NCBI GenBank assembly: GCA_963780675.1
Contig: CAWACR010000009.1
Location: 1 to 64,000 of the forward strand
DNA from: JAHECE01 sp963780675
GTDB lineage: Bacteria > Actinomycetota > Actinomycetes > Actinomycetales > JAHECE01
DNA: 64,000 nucleotides
Direction: 5' to 3'
Position numbers and translations under genes: made by a program. Of this stretch, positions 1-10,158 are shown in pieces; position 1 is the stretch's first letter, and every line of letters starts with the position of its first letter. Below the pieces are notes generated by a model. The model had not been told where the DNA came from and made no database searches. It saw nothing but the letters and a program-made list of their open reading frames with translations.

Positions 1-703
1 GCGGTGGTGGGAGGCGATGACCCAGCGCAGGGTCCGGGTGCGGCGCGCGACCACGGCGTAGACGACGCCCAGGACGACGGCGGAGGCCATCGGACCAGCG
101 GGCTGCCCGCGGTGGGGTTCGCCGCCCACGGCGCGACGTGCCACAGCCCGAACGCCACCGACGGGACGGCGACGCCCCACACCCGGGAACAGGGCTCGAG
201 CGCGAGGGGGACACCGCGCCAGAGCAGTTCCTCGCAGGTCCCGTTCATCATGGCGAAGCCGACCGCGACGGCGACCAGTCCCGCCGTGAGCTCGTCCCAG
301 GGCAGCCACCCACCGGCCGCCGCGGCGAGTGGGGGCCCGAGGAGCAGCAGCACGTCCAGGGGCCGTGGCCGGTCCCCTGCCGCCAGGAGCGCCCCGCGGA
401 CCCCGGCCGGCCCGAGGAGCCACACCGGGACGGCGATCCCCCAGACGAGCCAGTACACGGCGAAGCCGATCCACCACGCCCGCGCCGGTCCCACGAGCGC
501 GCCGAGGACGGCGAAGACCACCGTCATGGACGGCACGAGGACGAGCGGCACCGCCCACGCCCACCGGCGCACCCGGGCCGAGCGCGCGGCTCCCGGGGAC
601 GCGCCGGTCACCGGCACGCCACCGACGTCGAACCTCCTGTCGCCCAGCGCCACCACCCCCGTCCCATCCGGGACCAGAGCGTCGACCCGCCGCACCGCCA
701 CCA
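1..703 (-). pseudogene. CPBP-family intramembrane protease, frameshifted, runs off window
   Basis: The minus strand encodes a polytopic membrane protein ending outside the window. Motif 1 of the CPBP (CAAX protease and bacteriocin-processing, Abi) family is present as EELLWRG, motif 2 as FGLWH, and the third region reads WVIASHH. Several hydrophobic segments precede motif 1. The last part is in another frame: one base appears to be missing near position 95 (SPLV then MASAVVLG). The N-terminus is uncertain; GTG codons near 703 are possible starts, after a stop in this frame near 792. CPBP proteins cleave prenylated or other membrane-proximal substrates; the substrate here is unknown. The family is clear, the intactness is not. 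Confidence 0.75.
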
Positions 704-830
704 CCCCGGCCAACGGTCCCGCCGCCCTCCCGGCACCCCGGCCCCGGCCCCCCGCCGGCCCTCCCCCGGCGACGGATCGCCGCGTTACCGATCACGCCCA
801 CTCCTCTGGCATGTGAGGCCCGACCGTCGC

Positions 831-855
831 GGATGTCGCCTCTAAGGCGACATCC
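831..855. promoter_or_regulatory. Perfect 25-bp palindrome
   Basis: GGATGTCGCCT, then CTA, then AGGCGACATCC: 11-bp arms that match exactly. It sits between the start of the minus-strand CPBP gene and the plus-strand zinc-finger/relaxase pair, directly before the 28-bp element at 860. A dimeric repressor site is the likeliest reading; an oriT hairpin is the alternative. Confidence 0.55.
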
Positions 856-859
856 CGGA

Positions 860-887
860 TGTGCGCACGCCCCCACTCCCTACGGGT
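860..887 (+). promoter_or_regulatory. Conserved 28-bp element, copy A
   Basis: TGTGCGCA, six bases, CACTCCCTACGGGT. The same element with identical 6-nt spacing occurs at 29043-29070 (+), 51536-51563 (-) and 53689-53716 (-), each time just before a mobile-element gene. Here the ATG of the zinc-finger gene follows immediately at 888. Confidence 0.65.
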
Positions 888-1210
888 ATGGGCACCAGAA
901 CCACCTCGCCGCCGGCGCGGCTCGCCCTCGACTGGGCAGCTGTCGCTGCGGCCCGCGCCAGCGGTCTCGTCGCCGTGCTCTGCGTCGAGTGCGGGCAGGA
1001 GTTCACGGCCACCCGGTCGGATGCCGCGTTCTGCTCCCGCGCCTGCGCCGCCAGAGCCCGCCGCCGGACCGTGCGGCGCTGCGCGTCGTGCCGGCGCCCA
1101 CTGGCCCCCGGTCGCCCGGTCGCAATCGTCGGTACTGCTCGACCACGTGCCGCAAGCACGCCCACCGCCGACGCGCCGCCGACGCGGCCGCGGGGGGTGG
1201 TGCGTCGTGA
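888..1210 (+). pseudogene. Small double zinc-finger protein, frameshifted
   Basis: About 107 residues. Four cysteine pairs are visible: CVECGQEF, then CSRAC, CASC, and after a frame change near 1115, CSTTC followed by a basic tail. This looks like two treble-clef or zinc-ribbon fingers of the kind found in small proteins encoded just upstream of actinobacterial MobF relaxases. The stop TGA (1208-1210) overlaps the relaxase ATG by one base, so the two are translationally coupled. The ATG at 888 directly abuts conserved element copy A. Function is inferred only: DNA binding or relaxase accessory protein. The frame change is probably a single-base error like those in the next gene. Confidence 0.55.
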
Positions 1211-4200
1211 TGAGCATGTGCGTCCGATACGCCGGCGACTCCTACACCTACCTCCTGGACTCCGTCGCCACCGACCACGGCCGCGCCCCGGCCGGGGTGG
1301 AGGCGTCGGCGATGACGCGGTACTACGCCGCGCACGGCACCCCGCCCGGCACCTGGCTCGGCGCCGGCCTGGCCGGCCTGAACGACGGCGCCGGGTTGGG
1401 CGTCGGGTCGTTCGTGACGCCGGTGCAGATGGAGCGGCTCTTCGCCCGCGGCGAGGACCCGACCACCGGCAGCCGGCTCGGCCAGTCCGCCGCACCTCTA
1501 CGGCGACGGCGCCGCGCCCGGTGGCGGGGTTCGACTGCACCTTCACCGTCCCCAAGTCCGTGAGCGTGCTGTGGGCCCTGGCCGACCACGACACCCGGGA
1601 GGTGATCTACGCCGCCCACCGCCAGGCGATCAGCCGACGTCGTGGCGCTGATCGAGCGGGACGTCGCCAAGACCCGGATCGGCACCAACGGGATCGCGCA
1701 GGTCGACGTCGCCGGCGTGGTGGCGGCGGCGTTCGACCACTGGGACTCCCGCGAGAACGACCCCAACCTGCACACCCACGTCGTCATCGCCAACCGCGCC
1801 CAGGGCCCCGACGGGAAGTGGCGCACCCTGGACTCCCGCGCGATCCACAAGGCCGTCGTCGCGATGTCCGAGCGGTACGACACGATCCTCGCCGACCACA
1901 TCACCGCCGCGCTCGGTCTGGAGTGGGGGTACCGGGACCGCGGGCCGAACCGCAACCCCGCCCACGAACTCGTCGCCGTCCCCCAGCCGCTGCTCGAGGT
2001 GTTCTCCCGCCGGTCGCAGGCGATCGATGAGGAGACCGACCGCCTCATCGACGCCTACGTCGCCGCGCACGGGCACCGGCCCGACCCGGCCACCGTCATC
2101 CGGTTGCGCCAGCAGGCCACCCTCGGCCACCCGCGAGGCCGAAGGAGATCCACTCCCTCGAAGAGCTCACCGACCAGTGGCGCGCCCGCGCCGCCGACGT
2201 GCTCGGCGAGGACCCGGCGACCTGGGCGGCCCGGGTGCTCACCCCGACCGCGCCCGAGGTCGCCGACCCGCTCCCACCCGGGACCGACGTCGTGGTCGAC
2301 GACGTCGCCGAGCAGGTCCTCGCGATCCTGTCGGTGAAGCGGTCGACGTGGACGGCGTGGAACGTCGACGCCGAAGCCTCCCGCGCCCTCAAGCACCACC
2401 GCTTCACCACCCCGGCCGAGCGCGACGCCACCGTCGCCGCCGTCGTCGCCGAGGTCGCCCGGCGGTCGGTGCTGCTCACCCCACCCGAGACCGCGCCCGT
2501 CCCGGCGGCGTTCCGCCGCGCGGACGGGTCGTCGGCGTTCCGGCACCACCGCGCCGAGCGGTACACCTCCCAGGGTCTGCTCGACGCCGAACGCCGCCTC
2601 CTCACCGCCGGCCGCGACGTCAACGGCCCCGCCCTCGACCCGACCGCCGTGACGACGGCGTCGGGGTTGTTCCCCGACCAGGCGGCCGCCGTCACCGCGA
2701 TCGCCACCTCCGGGCGCGTCGTCGACGTGCTCGTCGGCCCCGCCGGGTCGGGCAAGACCCGCACCCTCGCCGCCCTCCGCGACCGCGTGGGAGGCCGAGC
2801 ACGGCGAGGGGTCCGTCGTCGGTCTCGCGCCGTCCGCGGCCGCGACGGAGGTCCTCGCCCAGTCCCTCGGGATCGGGTGCGAGAACACCGCGAAGTGGCT
2901 GGTCGAGCACGACGCCGAACCCGACCGCCTGGCCCGGATCGACCGCGCCCGCGCCGCCCTGCACCGCGCCGACCCGGCCGCGGCCCGGACGCATCGCGGC
3001 GCACCTGCTCCGCCTCGAAGCCGAGGTCGAGCGGTGGCGGTTCCGGCCCGGGCAGCTCGTCATCCTCGACGAAGCCTCCCTCGCCGCCACCACCGCCCTG
3101 GACCGGATCGCGGCCTGCGCCGGCGAGGCCGGCGCGAAGCTGCTGCTGGTCGGGGACTGGGCCCAGCTGTCCGCGGTCGACGCCGGCGGCGCGTTCGGAC
3201 TCCTCGCCCGCGACCGCGGCCCCGGGATCCCCGAACTCGGCACCGCCCGCCGGTTCACCCACCCCTGGGAACGCACCGCCACCACCCGGCTGCGGGTCGG
3301 GGACGTCGCCGTGCTGGACGACTACGAGGCGCACGACCGGATCCACGGCGGGGACACGCGACGCCGTCCTCGACGGCGCCTACACCTCCTGGGCCCACGA
3401 CGAAGCCACCGGCAAGACGTCGCTGCTGATCGCCGGCGACGTCGAGACCGTCCGGGCGCTGAACCACCGGGCCCGCACCGACCGGGTCGCCGACGGGCTC
3501 GTCGAACCCGACGGCACCCGCCTGCGCGACGGGCTGCGGGCCGGGGTCGGGGACCGGGTCGTCACCCGCCGCAACGACCGCCGCCTCGCTCGTCGGGGAC
3601 GGGTGGGTGAAGAACGGCGACACCTTCACCGTCACCGCACCGCGGCGACGACGGCGCCCTCACCGTCCAGCGCCCCGGCGGCGGACCCACCGTCGTCCTG
3701 CCCGCCGGGGTACGTGGCCGAGCACGTCGAACTCGGCTACGCCACCACCGCGCACCGCGCCCAAGGCGCCACCGTCGACACCGCCCACGCCATCGCCACC
3801 CCCACCATGACCCGCGAGGTGCTCTACGTCGCCCTGACCCGCGGCCGGGAGTCCAACGAGGTGTACGTGTGCACCGACGGCGCGCCCGAACCGCTCACCG
3901 GGTTCGCCGACCAGGAGCAGACCGCCCGCGGCGTCCTCGACGCCGTCCTCGCCCGGACCGGGGACAACACCACCGCGCACGAGACCCGGCACCTCGAGCA
4001 CGAGACCGCCACCTCGATCCGGACCCTGCTGGCCGAGTACGAGACCATCGCCCACCACGCCCTGGCACCCCGCTGGGCCGACCTCCTCACCCGCGCCGGC
4101 CTCACCCCCGACCAGGTCGCCGACGTCGAAGACTCACCCGCCTACGGGGCCCTGTCGACCGCGCTGCGCCGCGCCGAGGCCCACGGCCTCGCCGCTCGCC

Positions 4201-4740
4201 GCCGCGTTGCCGCGGCTCGTCGACGGCGCCGGCCGCGGCGCCGACGACCTCGCCGCCGTCCTGCACGCCCGCGTCGAACGCTTCACTGACGCCGCGATCG
4301 CCGGCGGCAGGACCAAGCCGGCACGCCTGGTCGGCGGGCTGGTCCCGGCCGCGCTCGACGTCACCGACACCGCGGTCGCCGAGGCACTGCAGGCCCGCGA
4401 GCGGCTCGTGGACGAGCGGGCCGACACGCTGCTCGAGCGTGCCCGCACCGCCGGCGCGCCGTGGGTGCGCGCGCTCGGGAACCCGCCCGCCGAGGAGCCG
4501 GCCCGGTCCGCGTGGACCGCGGCCGCGAGGACCGTCGCCGCCTACCGCGACCGGTACGGCATCACCGACCACCGCCACCCCCTCGGCCCCGACGTCGAGA
4601 CCGACCGGCGCCGTGAAGCCGATCGCGTCCTCGCCCACGATGCCCTCACCGCAGTCACGCAATCCGTCGCGGACGGTCCCGCACCCACTACGTGCCAACC
4701 CGCACTCGAGAACCCATGTCCCATCGCGCCCGGAAGATGA
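1210..4740 (+). pseudogene. MobF-family relaxase/helicase 1 (TraA/TrwC-like), many frameshifts
   Basis: Relaxase that would nick oriT and unwind DNA for conjugation. The N-terminal TrwC domain starts CVRYAGDSYTYLLDS and has the histidine cluster in DPNLHTHVVIAN; the helicase part has Walker A VGPAGSGKT, then LVILDEASL, VGDWAQLSAVDAGG, TTAHRAQG and LYVALTRGR; the tail AYRDRYGITD is typical of the family. About 1,170 codons, full length. The coding frame changes about 12 times (near 1489, 1516, 1633, 2128, 2139, 2788, 2984, 3356, 3590, 3636, 3705, 4192), each time in the +1 direction, so no single frame gives the protein. ATG at 1210 has GGGGGGTGG upstream. Either a decayed gene or a consensus-error region; the protein family itself is certain. 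Confidence 0.85.
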
Positions 4741-4994
4741 GGCGTGCAACTCGTGCTCGTCGGCTGACGCGGAATCTCTTGTCTACAAGCACAAACGCGC
4801 AACCACCCTCACCGCCCCCTGAAGTGCCCAGCCCCGCCAAAGGCCTGAGCCCGGCGTCGGCCCGACGCCGCCCTGGCCGCCTCGGCTGCCCCTCGGTGCC
4901 GTAGGCCAGAACAGCTCGTCGGTCCACACAGTTGTCCGACCTCCTCGCTAGCCTTGTCGCTGAACTCGTAGACGAGGAAGGCTGGCACCCGACC

Positions 4995-6110
4995 ATGGCA
5001 GGCAACGAGACGCTGAGCGCGCGGAACAGGTCGCCTCAGGACGAGTTCTACACCCAGCTCGTCGACATCGAGGCCGAGCTGCGCCACTACCGCGACCAGT
5101 TCGCGGGCAAGGTCGTCTTCTGCAACTGCGACGACCCGTACGAGTCCAACTTCTTCAAGTACTTCGCCATGAACTTCAACCACCTCGGCCTGAAGAAGCT
5201 CATCGCGACCTGCTACGCCGGCTCGCCGATCACGCGGCGAGCAGCTGCCGCTGTTCGACGACCGCCGGCGTCCGCGAAGGCGACCGCCGCCGCGCGAGCC
5301 GCTACAAGGTCGAGATCAGCGAGGTGCCGGACGCGAACGGCGACGGCGCGATCGACCTGGCCGACGTCGAGTACCTGCTGCGCAACGACGCCAACGCCAT
5401 GACGCCGCTGAAGGGCGACGGCGACTTCCGCAGCAACGAGTGCGTCGCGCTGCTCGACGAGGCCGACATCGTCGTGACCAACCCGCCGTTCTCCCTGTTC
5501 CGCGAGTACATCACCCAACTCGCCGAAGCAGCGAGAAGAAGTTCCTGGTCCTCGGGGACCAGAACGCCATCACCTACGACGAGATCTTCGCGCAGATCAT
5601 GGCCGACAACCTCTGGTTCGGCTACGAGAACGGCGGCACCAAGTGGTTCCGGGTGCCCGGACGACTACGAGATCAAGACCGAGTCGACGCAAGAAGGTCG
5701 TCGACGGCGTCAAGTACTTCAGCATGGGTCGCGTCTACTGGTTCACCAACCTCGACACCACGAAGCGCCATGAGCCCATGACCCTCTACAAGCGGTACAC
5801 GCCCGAGGAGTACCCGACCTACACCAACTACCCGGCGATCGAGGTCTGCGAAGGTCGCCGACATCCCGATGGACTACGACGGCGAGATGGGCGTGCCGAT
5901 CACGTTCCTGGACAAGTACAACCCCGACCAGTTCGAGATCATCGGGCAGCAGCACGTCGGCTCGCCGAGCCGATGTCCGAGTACGCCGCAACGAGGGACC
6001 TACGAGCCAGGGCGGGCATGCAGCGCTTCTACGTGCCCGACGGGCGACGGGACGCACCAGCGCCTGTACGAGCGCATCGTCATCAGGCGGATTGGAGGCT
6101 GCCGTCGTGA
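4995..6110 (+). pseudogene. EcoRI-type adenine-specific DNA methyltransferase, frameshifted
   Basis: Pieces in all three frames assemble into a methylase of the EcoRI adenine-methyltransferase family. Visible landmarks: SPQDEFYTQLVDIEAEL near the start, VVFCNCDDPYESNFFKYF, the catalytic motif IV NPPF in DIVVTNPPFSLFREYI, WFGYENGGTKWF and RVYWFTNLDTTKRHEPM. It would transfer a methyl group from AdoMet to adenine N6. Frame changes lie near 5233, 5261, 5530, 5658, 5690, 5852, 5968 and 6040, mostly single-base gains. Start ATG 4995 is chosen over a TTG at 4932 because AGGAAGG precedes it. The probable stop (TGA 6108-6110) overlaps the GTG of the next gene, so the two form a unit: modification next to a nuclease. 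Confidence 0.8.
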
Positions 6111-7240
6111 AGATCGAGCTCAAGCGAGATCACGGTCCGCGAGGTCGCCGAGGGCTACCTCGACAACGCCGAGGAGGGTGTCGTCGGCTACGACGGCAAG
6201 CTCGAACATCCGGCCCGAAGTACCAGCGCGAGTTCGTCTACGACGACAAGAAGCGGAACGCTGTCATCGACACGATCCGCAAGGGCTTCCCGCTCAACGT
6301 CATGTACTGGGTCGTCACCGAGGACGGCACCTACGAGGTGATGGACGGCCAGCAGCGGACCATCTCGCTTCTGCCAGTACGTTGAACGGCGACTTCTCGA
6401 TCACCATCGACGGCCACCCGATGGCCTTCCACAACCTCACCGCAGACCCAGCAGGACCAGATCCTCGACTACAAGCTGATGGTCTACTTCTGCTCGGGCA
6501 ACGACCAGGAGAAGCTCGACTGGTTCCGGATCGATCAACATCGCCGGGGAGCGAGCTGACCGATCAGGAGCTGCGCAACGCCGTCTACACCGGGCCGTGG
6601 CTCACCCACGCCAAGTCGATCTTCTCGCAAGACCAACGGCGCCGCCTACGTGCTCGCCAGCAAGTACGTCACCGGCTCCCCGATCCGTCAGGAGCTGCTG
6701 GAGACGGCGCTGAAGTGGCTGTCCGGCGGGAAGATCGAGCAGTACATGTCGGCCCACCAGCACGACCCGAACGCCAACGAGCTGTGGACCTACTTCCAGG
6801 CCGTCATCTGGTGGGTGCAGCTGACCTTCACGACGTACCGCAAGGAGATGAAGGGCGTCGAGTGGGGACCGCTGTACGACCAGTTCAAGGAGCGAAGCTT
6901 ACGACACCGCCAAGCTGGAGCGCCGACATCGGCCGGCTGATGCAGGACGACGACGTGACCAGAACGAAGGGCATCTACACCTACGTCCTCACCGGCGACG
7001 AGAAGCACCTCAGCATCCGCGCAGTTCGACGACCGCGAGAAGCGCGCCGCCTACGAGCGCCAGAGGCAAGTGCGCAACGGCATCTGCCGCACGCCCGGCA
7101 ACGACGACGGCCAGCAGTCTTCGAGATCGACGAGATGGAGGCCGACCACATCACGCCGTGGTCGAAGGGCGGCAAGACCATCGCTGAGAACTGCCAGATG
7201 CTCTGCCTGCGAGGACAACCGCCGCAAGGGTGGCGTCTGA
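6107..7240 (+). pseudogene. DUF262-HNH nuclease, frameshifted
   Basis: GTG 6107 has GGAGG eight bases upstream. The reconstructed ~370-aa protein has a DUF262 (ParB/GmrS-like NTPase) domain with YQREFVYDD and the signature DGQQR, a helical middle region, and a C-terminal HNH nuclease: MEADHITPWSKGGKT, then NCQMLC and DNRRKGG. DUF262-HNH proteins act as nucleases in several type IV or modification-guided restriction systems. Overlap with the upstream EcoRI-type methylase suggests a two-component restriction-modification or modification-sensing unit. There are about 13 frame changes (for example near 6124, 6206, 6217, 6369, 6447, 6552, 6629, 6897, 7021, 7209), again almost all single-base gains. 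Confidence 0.75.
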
Positions 7241-7439
7241 GCGCGTCGCGCGCCCCGGCCCGCTGGGCGGCATGAGCTCACCATGCACCAGTCCTGGCCA
7301 GCCTAAACAACGCCGATCCGGCGGCTCCCGACAGCAACGCCGGGGGACGGGCGTCTTATGGGCTTCCGGCCGCGCTATGCCTCCGCAGCTGACCTCTCCC
7401 CCATCTGGGGGCGAGGAGCCGACGGCTACGCGCAACCTG

Positions 7440-7790
7440 GGTTCTGCAGCTGTCGTCGGGAGATGTGCCGTGGTTTGCCGGCGCGGCCGGTGAACTCCCC
7501 AAGGTACAGGCGTCGGAGCTCGCCGCGGACGGTCGTCCAGGTCTGTCTGGCCGGTGGTCGCCTCAATGATCCGGATCAGGAGCAGGGTGAGCCAGCACAG
7601 GGCAATGTGGGCGCGGATGCGTTCTTCGAGGCGGTGGTGGACGGGCCACAGGTCGAGGATGTGCTTGAGGTCCCGCCAACCGCGCTCGCCTTGCGGGAGC
7701 TACTTGTAGCCCAGGGCGATGTCTTCCGCGGTGAGGGTGGGCGCGTCGGTTCGCAGGAACTCGCCAGGGCACGGTGCGGCCAGGTCAAGT
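7440..7790 (-). pseudogene. IS1634/IS4-type transposase C-terminal remnant
   Basis: Minus-strand fragment with PTLTAEDIALGYK, an in-frame TAG, then GERGWRDLKHILDLWPVHH, LEERIRAHIALCWLTLLL, and after a shift EFTGRAGKPRHISRRQ. These match the C-terminal part of IS1634-type DDE transposases, including the catalytic-glutamate region LEERIRAH. Both ends are missing and it has at least one stop and one frameshift, so it is a dead relic between the DUF262-HNH gene and the next defence-like unit. Confidence 0.65.
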
Positions 7791-7862
7791 TGACAGACTC
7801 ACTAGTCGACGTAGAGCGAGCACGGCCAGGCCAGCGATGCGCCGTGGCCCCCTCCGACCGGG

Positions 7863-9236
7863 CTACTGCGGCGACTCGTCGTCCTTGTGGCCAAGGGCCG
7901 TCCGCCGGAGTTCCGCAATGTCATCTGCCGAGAAGTCCGCGAACAGCGGCAGGTGCTGCACGAGCTCCGAAAGGTAGAATGTTGCCGCGGTCCGTCCATT
8001 CGCGGTCGACGTCTTGAAATTCAGGATGAGGTCTCGGTTGCCGACGCGTGCGTTGGCCTTGCGGACCTGCGCGGAAGCGCCGAGAGTGGCCTCGAACTGT
8101 TTCAAATGCCCATCCTGCGTGATCGCCCCCCCGTCTTCGCTGCCGTAGTCGAGACGCCGGCTCTCCGTACCGACTGTTATGTCAGTTAGCGTGATCCCGG
8201 CACGCTCAGCGCGGCGCTGGAGTTCGGCGATGGTTGTGGGCGAGTCGATGCCCGCTTGCTCGAAGTTGGACCCGGTGGGACGGAACATTATCGTCGTGCC
8301 CCTGAACCGCATCCCGAGCCTACCCTCGAGGAGGAACCATCGCGCTTCGGATCTTGTCGTCGGCACCCCCTCGACGATGCGCATTGCCTTAGCCTGCAGG
8401 CGGTCACCGCTCGCCCGCATCAAGAACTGAAAGTTCCGGTCATCAACATTGGCGCTCATCTCAGCCAATTTCACAAACGATAGGCTGACGGCCATGTTAG
8501 ACCAAAACTCGGGGTCTTCGATCGCGACCGTCCGAAGGAGCAGGTCGAGACCAGCGCCGGTGGGCGTTGCGGATAGGCTGGCCTCACCGGGGAACGACGT
8601 GCCAGGCGCGCCGGACCCCACCCAAACAGCGTGCAAGAAGCTGTTGACTTCGGCTGCCCGAACGGGATCGAGTAGCTCCTCGGCTTCGTGGACCGCCGCG
8701 CCCGTACGCTCTGAGTCGCCGGCCTGGGCGGCGTCGAAACCAACAGAGAGCGACCGGCCAAACGCCACAGCCCGGTCGGGCTCGATATGGCCGTAGCCCC
8801 CCTGGAGTAGCGAGTGCGACGCGAGTCCTGTGACAGGCTGTTGGCGTCGCAGGTCCCCAAGCGACTCGAAACTGCGGGCTTGGGTAATTAGTGAGCGTCT
8901 ACCGCGGGCCGCCACCTGCAAGGCCTCTCTGCCCTCCTTGTCAGCGGGAGCCGACGACACGTCTGACAGGGGCATGACGATTGACGACTCCTCATCGATT
9001 AGCCTGACGTCCTGAGTCAAGTACTCGATGTTCGCGCTCGTGCGTAGATAGACGAAGCGTTCCGCGCCCTCGCGGGGCCAAGTAAGCACAAGATCCGGCG
9101 CGAAAGTGTTATTGAAGTAGTCGGTGGAGTGAACCCTGACTTTCTCGTCGGCATGTTCGAGCGAACGCGCAACTGCGCTCTTGATTGACGTGATCGTGGA
9201 GCCCGGCACCTGCGAGTCGTCCTGGCTGACGGACAC
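7863..9236 (-). CDS. Uncharacterised protein coupled to a nuclease-like partner
   Basis: 457 aa, intact, family not recognised. No membrane segment or signal peptide. The N-terminal 70 residues contain APDLVLTW and RFVYLRTS, which could be a degenerate PD-(D/E)XK core (Asp48 but no clear ExK). The rest is mixed alpha/beta with no motif I can name. Its GTG start (9236) follows the TAG of the 201-aa upstream gene with no gap (GGGATGATGTAGGTG), so translation is coupled. The pair sits among restriction-type genes, which suggests a two-gene anti-phage or restriction unit; that is inference from context. Confidence 0.6.
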   Translation of the reverse strand: MSVSQDDSQVPGSTITSIKSAVARSLEHADEKVRVHSTDYFNNTFAPDLVLTWPREGAERFVYLRTSANIEYLTQDVRLIDEESSIVMPLSDVSSAPADKEGREALQVAARGRRSLITQARSFESLGDLRRQQPVTGLASHSLLQGGYGHIEPDRAVAFGRSLSVGFDAAQAGDSERTGAAVHEAEELLDPVRAAEVNSFLHAVWVGSGAPGTSFPGEASLSATPTGAGLDLLLRTVAIEDPEFWSNMAVSLSFVKLAEMSANVDDRNFQFLMRASGDRLQAKAMRIVEGVPTTRSEARWFLLEGRLGMRFRGTTIMFRPTGSNFEQAGIDSPTTIAELQRRAERAGITLTDITVGTESRRLDYGSEDGGAITQDGHLKQFEATLGASAQVRKANARVGNRDLILNFKTSTANGRTAATFYLSELVQHLPLFADFSADDIAELRRTALGHKDDESPQ

Positions 9237-9842
9237 CTACATCATCCCCTTCTTGACGCGACGCTTTAGCAGCACGCCGCGATCCTCGTCGCTAATCACC
9301 AAGCGCTCCTGTCGCTCAGAGAGAACGATGATCCACATCCGTGACGAGAGGTCCAACAGGAGGACGTCGTCGAGTGCCGTCTTCGCGGCTTCCACATCGA
9401 CGTCGCCGAACACGCGAGCGCGGTTCTCGTCTGTCAGCAGGGCTTTGCGGATTGCGTCCGGATCGCTTTGCTTCGACCAACTGGTAACCCGGAACGGCGC
9501 CCAGGTGATCCACATGAAGTGATCGGCCAGGCGCCCCTGGTCGCGCAGGGTTACGTAGCTCTGTGCTAGGAACTTGTCGTAATGCGTTCCTTGGTCGCTG
9601 GAGCCCTTGTACTTCTTGCTCTCTGCGAGGAAGAACTGGTTGTCGAAGTCGCCACCGAAAAGGAGACCGCCGAGGTCGTACGAATACTGCTGTCCACCGT
9701 GGGGCCACTTGAACGTTAGCTTGCTCACAGACGTCTCGTCATAGACCGCCCAAGACTTCGTGACGCGCGTCGTCGCTTCCAGCCACACCTTTGCTCGGTG
9801 TACGCCGTCTTCGCCCTGTTGGTGCAGCTCCTCACCTGGCAC
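9237..9842 (-). CDS. Putative PD-(D/E)XK nuclease-like protein
   Basis: 201 aa. The layout fits a small restriction-endonuclease fold: an N-terminal helix GEDGVHRAKVWLE, a beta segment around YDLGGLLFGGDFDNQ (Asp56 or Asp65), then FFLAESKKY giving Glu74-Ser-Lys76 (ExK). The C-terminal half (FMWITWAPF, MWIIVLSE) is mostly beta. Immediately upstream of and coupled to the 457-aa gene. No close family is recognised. Predicted to cut or bind nucleic acid; target unknown. The start is the first ATG, and a start further in is possible because no strong Shine-Dalgarno is evident. Confidence 0.55.
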   Translation of the reverse strand: MPGEELHQQGEDGVHRAKVWLEATTRVTKSWAVYDETSVSKLTFKWPHGGQQYSYDLGGLLFGGDFDNQFFLAESKKYKGSSDQGTHYDKFLAQSYVTLRDQGRLADHFMWITWAPFRVTSWSKQSDPDAIRKALLTDENRARVFGDVDVEAAKTALDDVLLLDLSSRMWIIVLSERQERLVISDEDRGVLLKRRVKKGMM

Positions 9843-10158
9843 GAGAGCAGCCTACGGCCTCGCGACGCACTCGTCTGAGCAGACGTCTCACGACCGGCCT
9901 CTCTCCGAATCAGGGAAACCGGACGGCCGCTTCAATTGGGGTCTACGAATTGTCGGCCGGAGCTGCGCACTTCGGAGGCGACACCTGAGGACTACCTCAA
10001 GTGCGACCCGTCCCTACTCGGAACACCGGACCGGGCGTGGGCCCCGTCGGAAACACAAGAGGAGGCGTTGAGCCACGTCGGGTCTCCGGAGGCGCCCGTG
10101 GCGGTGCCCTGCGTCGGGTGTGGTGCGCGGGTGCCGTGTGTTGGGTCGAGAGACCGGT
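9843..10158. other. Intergenic, no gene seen
   Basis: About 316 bases between two minus-strand genes. No coding frame with family resemblance, no strong terminator hairpin and no repeat was found. It probably carries the promoter of the 201-aa/457-aa pair near 9850-9950. Confidence 0.5.

Noticed and set aside
4..845. Long open frames on the plus strand over the first 800 bases
   Set aside because: They are shadows of the minus-strand CPBP protease in GC-rich DNA; composition is Arg/Pro/Ala-rich with no domain.
4741..4994. Possible start of the methylase at TTG 4932
   Set aside because: No ribosome site precedes it, and family members begin close to the conserved PQDEFYTQ segment, which ATG 4995 satisfies.
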